Shown here piece by piece: positions 61,804 to 64,000 of a stretch of DNA of 64,000 nucleotides. Below the pieces are notes generated by a model. The model ran no database searches. It saw nothing but the letters and a program-made list of their open reading frames with translations, and had not been told where the DNA came from. Every line of letters begins with the position of its first letter. Position 1 is the stretch's first letter. A program made the position numbers and the translations under genes. Location of the stretch: the NCBI GenBank assembly GCA_963969395.1, contig OZ017803.1:13268001-13332000 (forward strand), in the 5' to 3' direction. The stretch comes from Pseudoscleropodium purum. Its lineage: Eukaryota; Streptophyta; Bryopsida; Hypnales; Brachytheciaceae.

Positions 61804-64000
61804 ATGGCCAATTACTCAAGAGCTCCAGGGATGATACGTTTTTGAGGGCGTATTTTCTAAACAAAGTCGTAGTTCTTCAGCCAGAGGGATCTCTCCTTGG
61901 TAACCCCAAAGTGTAGGTTGTGAGTTTGGGAGGTTAACTGGTCATAAAGAAGTGGATCAAACCATCGTTGTTTGATAGCGTACCCAACAACAATCTTCTC
62001 GTGAGGAACTCTCACCCATGTTATCAATTCTATTTACTTTCATTCTACCCTAAAAAATCCAACCTTGCAACTACTTCTCTTGGTCCACAACAATGGCTTG
62101 CATTTAGGAAAGTATACACTTTATGACATTTGTCAAAGGCAAGCCCACCATTTTGACGCATGAATAGAAGTCTCACTAGCAAATGTTTTCATTGTGAATA
62201 GACTCTTTTGTCTACTTAGCATCGGTTTTGAAATACGGTACCTACTTGACTTTTGACCCTTAGCAACATTTGTAGCAACATTTGAACATTACTAATATTA
62301 ACACTAAAACATGATTCTATAATTGACATTCAACGTTGCTACTGAATGCTGTTCAAAGTTAGCAACAACATTTTGGAACATATTGCTGAAAAACATTGTA
62401 TATTTACTAAGGCATGGTCCAAAATTTGCATATTTGTAAAAAGACGTTGCTCAAGCCTATTCTAAAATGTTGTTGATTAACTTTGCAGAAGGCTCTAAAT
62501 TCTAGTGAAAACGTTAGGTGGGCTCCTTATCTCATTGAAGCGTAGAAGAGTGAATAGTGCCATCATCCAGCTATCTAATTTTGTAGAGGGCTCTAAATGG
62601 GTGAATGCAAGATGATTGGTGAAGTAATGAAATTGTTCAAAATAAAGAGCCCTAGCACATTAAATAGATTTTAGTGTGTAGTGAGGTAGGTGCAGTTCCT
62701 ACTATATACGAAACAAATTTTTAGATCAATATGTGCTGAGGCATTAAGAAGGCAAGATGCTTTCGAGGTCAGCAACATAAGTCTCTCAAACCTCTTGATT
62801 TAAATATAGCACCGTTGGGTTTTTTAGTACAATTCATTTGGTATATTTTCTTGCATTGCCAGATTTACATAGATGAGTATGACTTGGCTAGAAGAAAAAT
62901 TCATACATCAGATCTTTTGATGGGTTGCGTCAAATGTGTTGTGAATCAAGACAGAGTGCAAAAGGAGGTGGAGGAGGGTAGGTGGATGTCATAGGGCAAT
63001 TGTTTCTATGTGAAAAACATTCAAGGTAGTTTCCTACACTCAGTTTTATCTTTAGTCCAAATAGAGCCTACATCAAGATTTCTTTTCTTGTCGTTAGAGT
63101 GAAAATTGTCTCAAAGATTTAATAGAGAATCCACCCCAAGAGATATTCTATAAAACTTAGTCACCTTACATGGTTTTTACTAGATATTCCTTAAAAATAA
63201 TATTACAATAGTTAAGGTGTAATGCTATTAAGATTTGTAGAATGTCTGGGCAGGTTTTCATCTAAAGGTAGAAGTATCTATTTTAGATAACTTAAGCATT
63301 TTAGACTAGATGATGTAGGAAAGTCATAGGGAACTAAGTTCAATGTGTGCAAAAATAAGGTTATGGAAGAATGCCATAATTAATGAAATTTTTTCTTCAA
63401 AAATGAATATTTTATTGAATATAAAAGTAGACATTGCAATTTCATAGACTCACCAAATGCAGTTAGCTTTGGTACTTCTCCCTAATCCAAGACAGAAGAG
63501 AGATGAATGGACAACAAGGTACAAAGCAAAAATCTTTTTCAATGACCATTGCATCCAATTGGTGTCCACAATAGGTTAGCCTACAAAGCAATTACAAGGG
63601 ACTTGTTTGAAATAGGTAATTCTAGAATCCTCTTTCAATGGCGTGATTATTTTAGACCAGCCTATGACTCTTGTTACCTTGTTTAAGTGTTTATTTGTGT
63701 AGTTCTATGGTTAATCCATTGTAAATCCTAGAATAATATGTGGAGGGATCCTAGAATATCTATAGCCTTTCCCCTAGTTTTCTTTACATTAAAGTGCTTG
63801 AATTCAACTTGTGGGGTGGACAATTTTTTGGTGAGCTAATATGGTGAGTGCCTATAGATATCTTTCACTTACGAGTCTTCAACAACATGTCAGCAATAAA
63901 AAGAGGGGAAGAAGAATTGTGCTAGCAAATTCTTCAAGTACATCCACCTAGGAGACCTTTTATATCATCCGCAACCACCCAAACCTATCTATGGTTCACA
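61804..64000 (+). pseudogene. GH5-type glucanase-like pseudogene, copy 2 (partial)
   Basis: Counterpart of 22439-24245. Exon 1 piece 61804-62000: same ATG context (ATCACCATGGCC), an early TGA after about 13 codons, LGG followed by TAA where copy 1 has TGA, then KPSLFD and the same CTC|GTGAGG donor. Exon 2 piece about 62951-63025 ends ACATTCAAG|GTAG as in copy 1. The fascin-like exon starts near 63838 but the CAG acceptor of copy 1 is changed to CTA; it runs off the window. More stops than copy 1, so certainly non-functional as read. Confidence 0.8.
63265..63620. mobile_element. Insertion specific to duplication copy 2
   Basis: About 356 bp absent from copy 1 (empty site at 23824-23827), flanked by TCTA on both sides (63261-63264, 63621-63624), as a 4-bp target duplication would be. 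No inverted ends or TG...CA ends are obvious, so the element type is unknown. Confidence 0.55.

Larger units (their letters stand above)
60518..64000 (+). repeat. Segmental duplication, copy 2 (cut by window end)
   Basis: Colinear, direct-orientation counterpart of 21253 to about 24245. It is longer through extra blocks, notably about 70-90 bp at 61300-61400, about 70 bp at 62730-62800 and about 356 bp at 63265-63620. It carries more decay than copy 1 in the coding pieces. Confidence 0.88.

Noticed and set aside
1..64000. tRNA, rRNA or organelle-derived segments
   Set aside because: I looked for T-loop-like motifs and conserved rRNA or organelle sequences by eye and saw none that could be supported. 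A covariance-model scan would be decisive.
1..64000. Fungal origin of the whole window
   Set aside because: The G2-like factor and the GH5 with fascin-like N-terminus and multi-intron layout are plant-type; the fungal-looking parts are confined to the HET relic and the chromodomain element.

Overview
This window looks like nuclear DNA of a land plant: AT-rich, gene-poor, with GT-AG introns, plant-type gene families and many nested transposable elements. A moss or another seed-free plant is my best guess. That rests on a Ty3-type chromodomain retroelement whose integrase looks more fungal than flowering-plant, and on a HET-domain gene relic. I could not run a search, so the organism is an inference.

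Only two genes look intact. (1) Minus strand, 2158-4521: a four-exon G2-like (GARP/MYB-like) transcription factor of 389 aa with a C-terminal LTLDL repression-type motif. (2) Plus strand, 47181-48949: a two-exon gene of 436 aa, downstream of a clear TATA box, with a hydrophobic helical core and a 19-residue tandem-repeat tail. I cannot name its family.

Three gene relics are recognisable. A GH5-type (exo-1,3-beta-glucanase-like) pseudogene with an N-terminal fascin-like domain lies at 22439-26545. A second, more decayed copy lies at 61804-64000 and runs off the window. Both sit inside one direct segmental duplication about 39 kb apart (21253-26.5k and 60518-end). A HET-domain pseudogene lies at 57431-58930.

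Most of the rest is transposon DNA whose boundaries can be seen. There are two GC-rich hAT MITEs with 8-bp target duplications (178-475, 28909-29155) and a foldback hAT-type MITE (28431-28583). A TA-flanked MITE lies at 8388-8595. Two families have TTAA-CCC...GGG-TTAA ends (piggyBac signature): five copies of a roughly 0.92-kb family and four of a roughly 0.22-kb family. A Harbinger-like element (42942-44706) has one TTAA element nested in it. There are two CACTA-ended elements: a 229-bp MITE at 54796 and a 3.7-kb one near 36895-40629 carrying a long, broken, unrecognised coding region. A 4.4-kb long-TIR element spans 9951-14336. A 5'-truncated chromodomain Ty3 element (33277-35450) is embedded in one TTAA element.

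Many internal stops in the relics fall where Gln (CAA/CAG) or Trp (TGG) would be expected, which fits C-to-T decay of methylated DNA. Stretches without a call are AT-rich and show no gene I can support; they are listed one by one.
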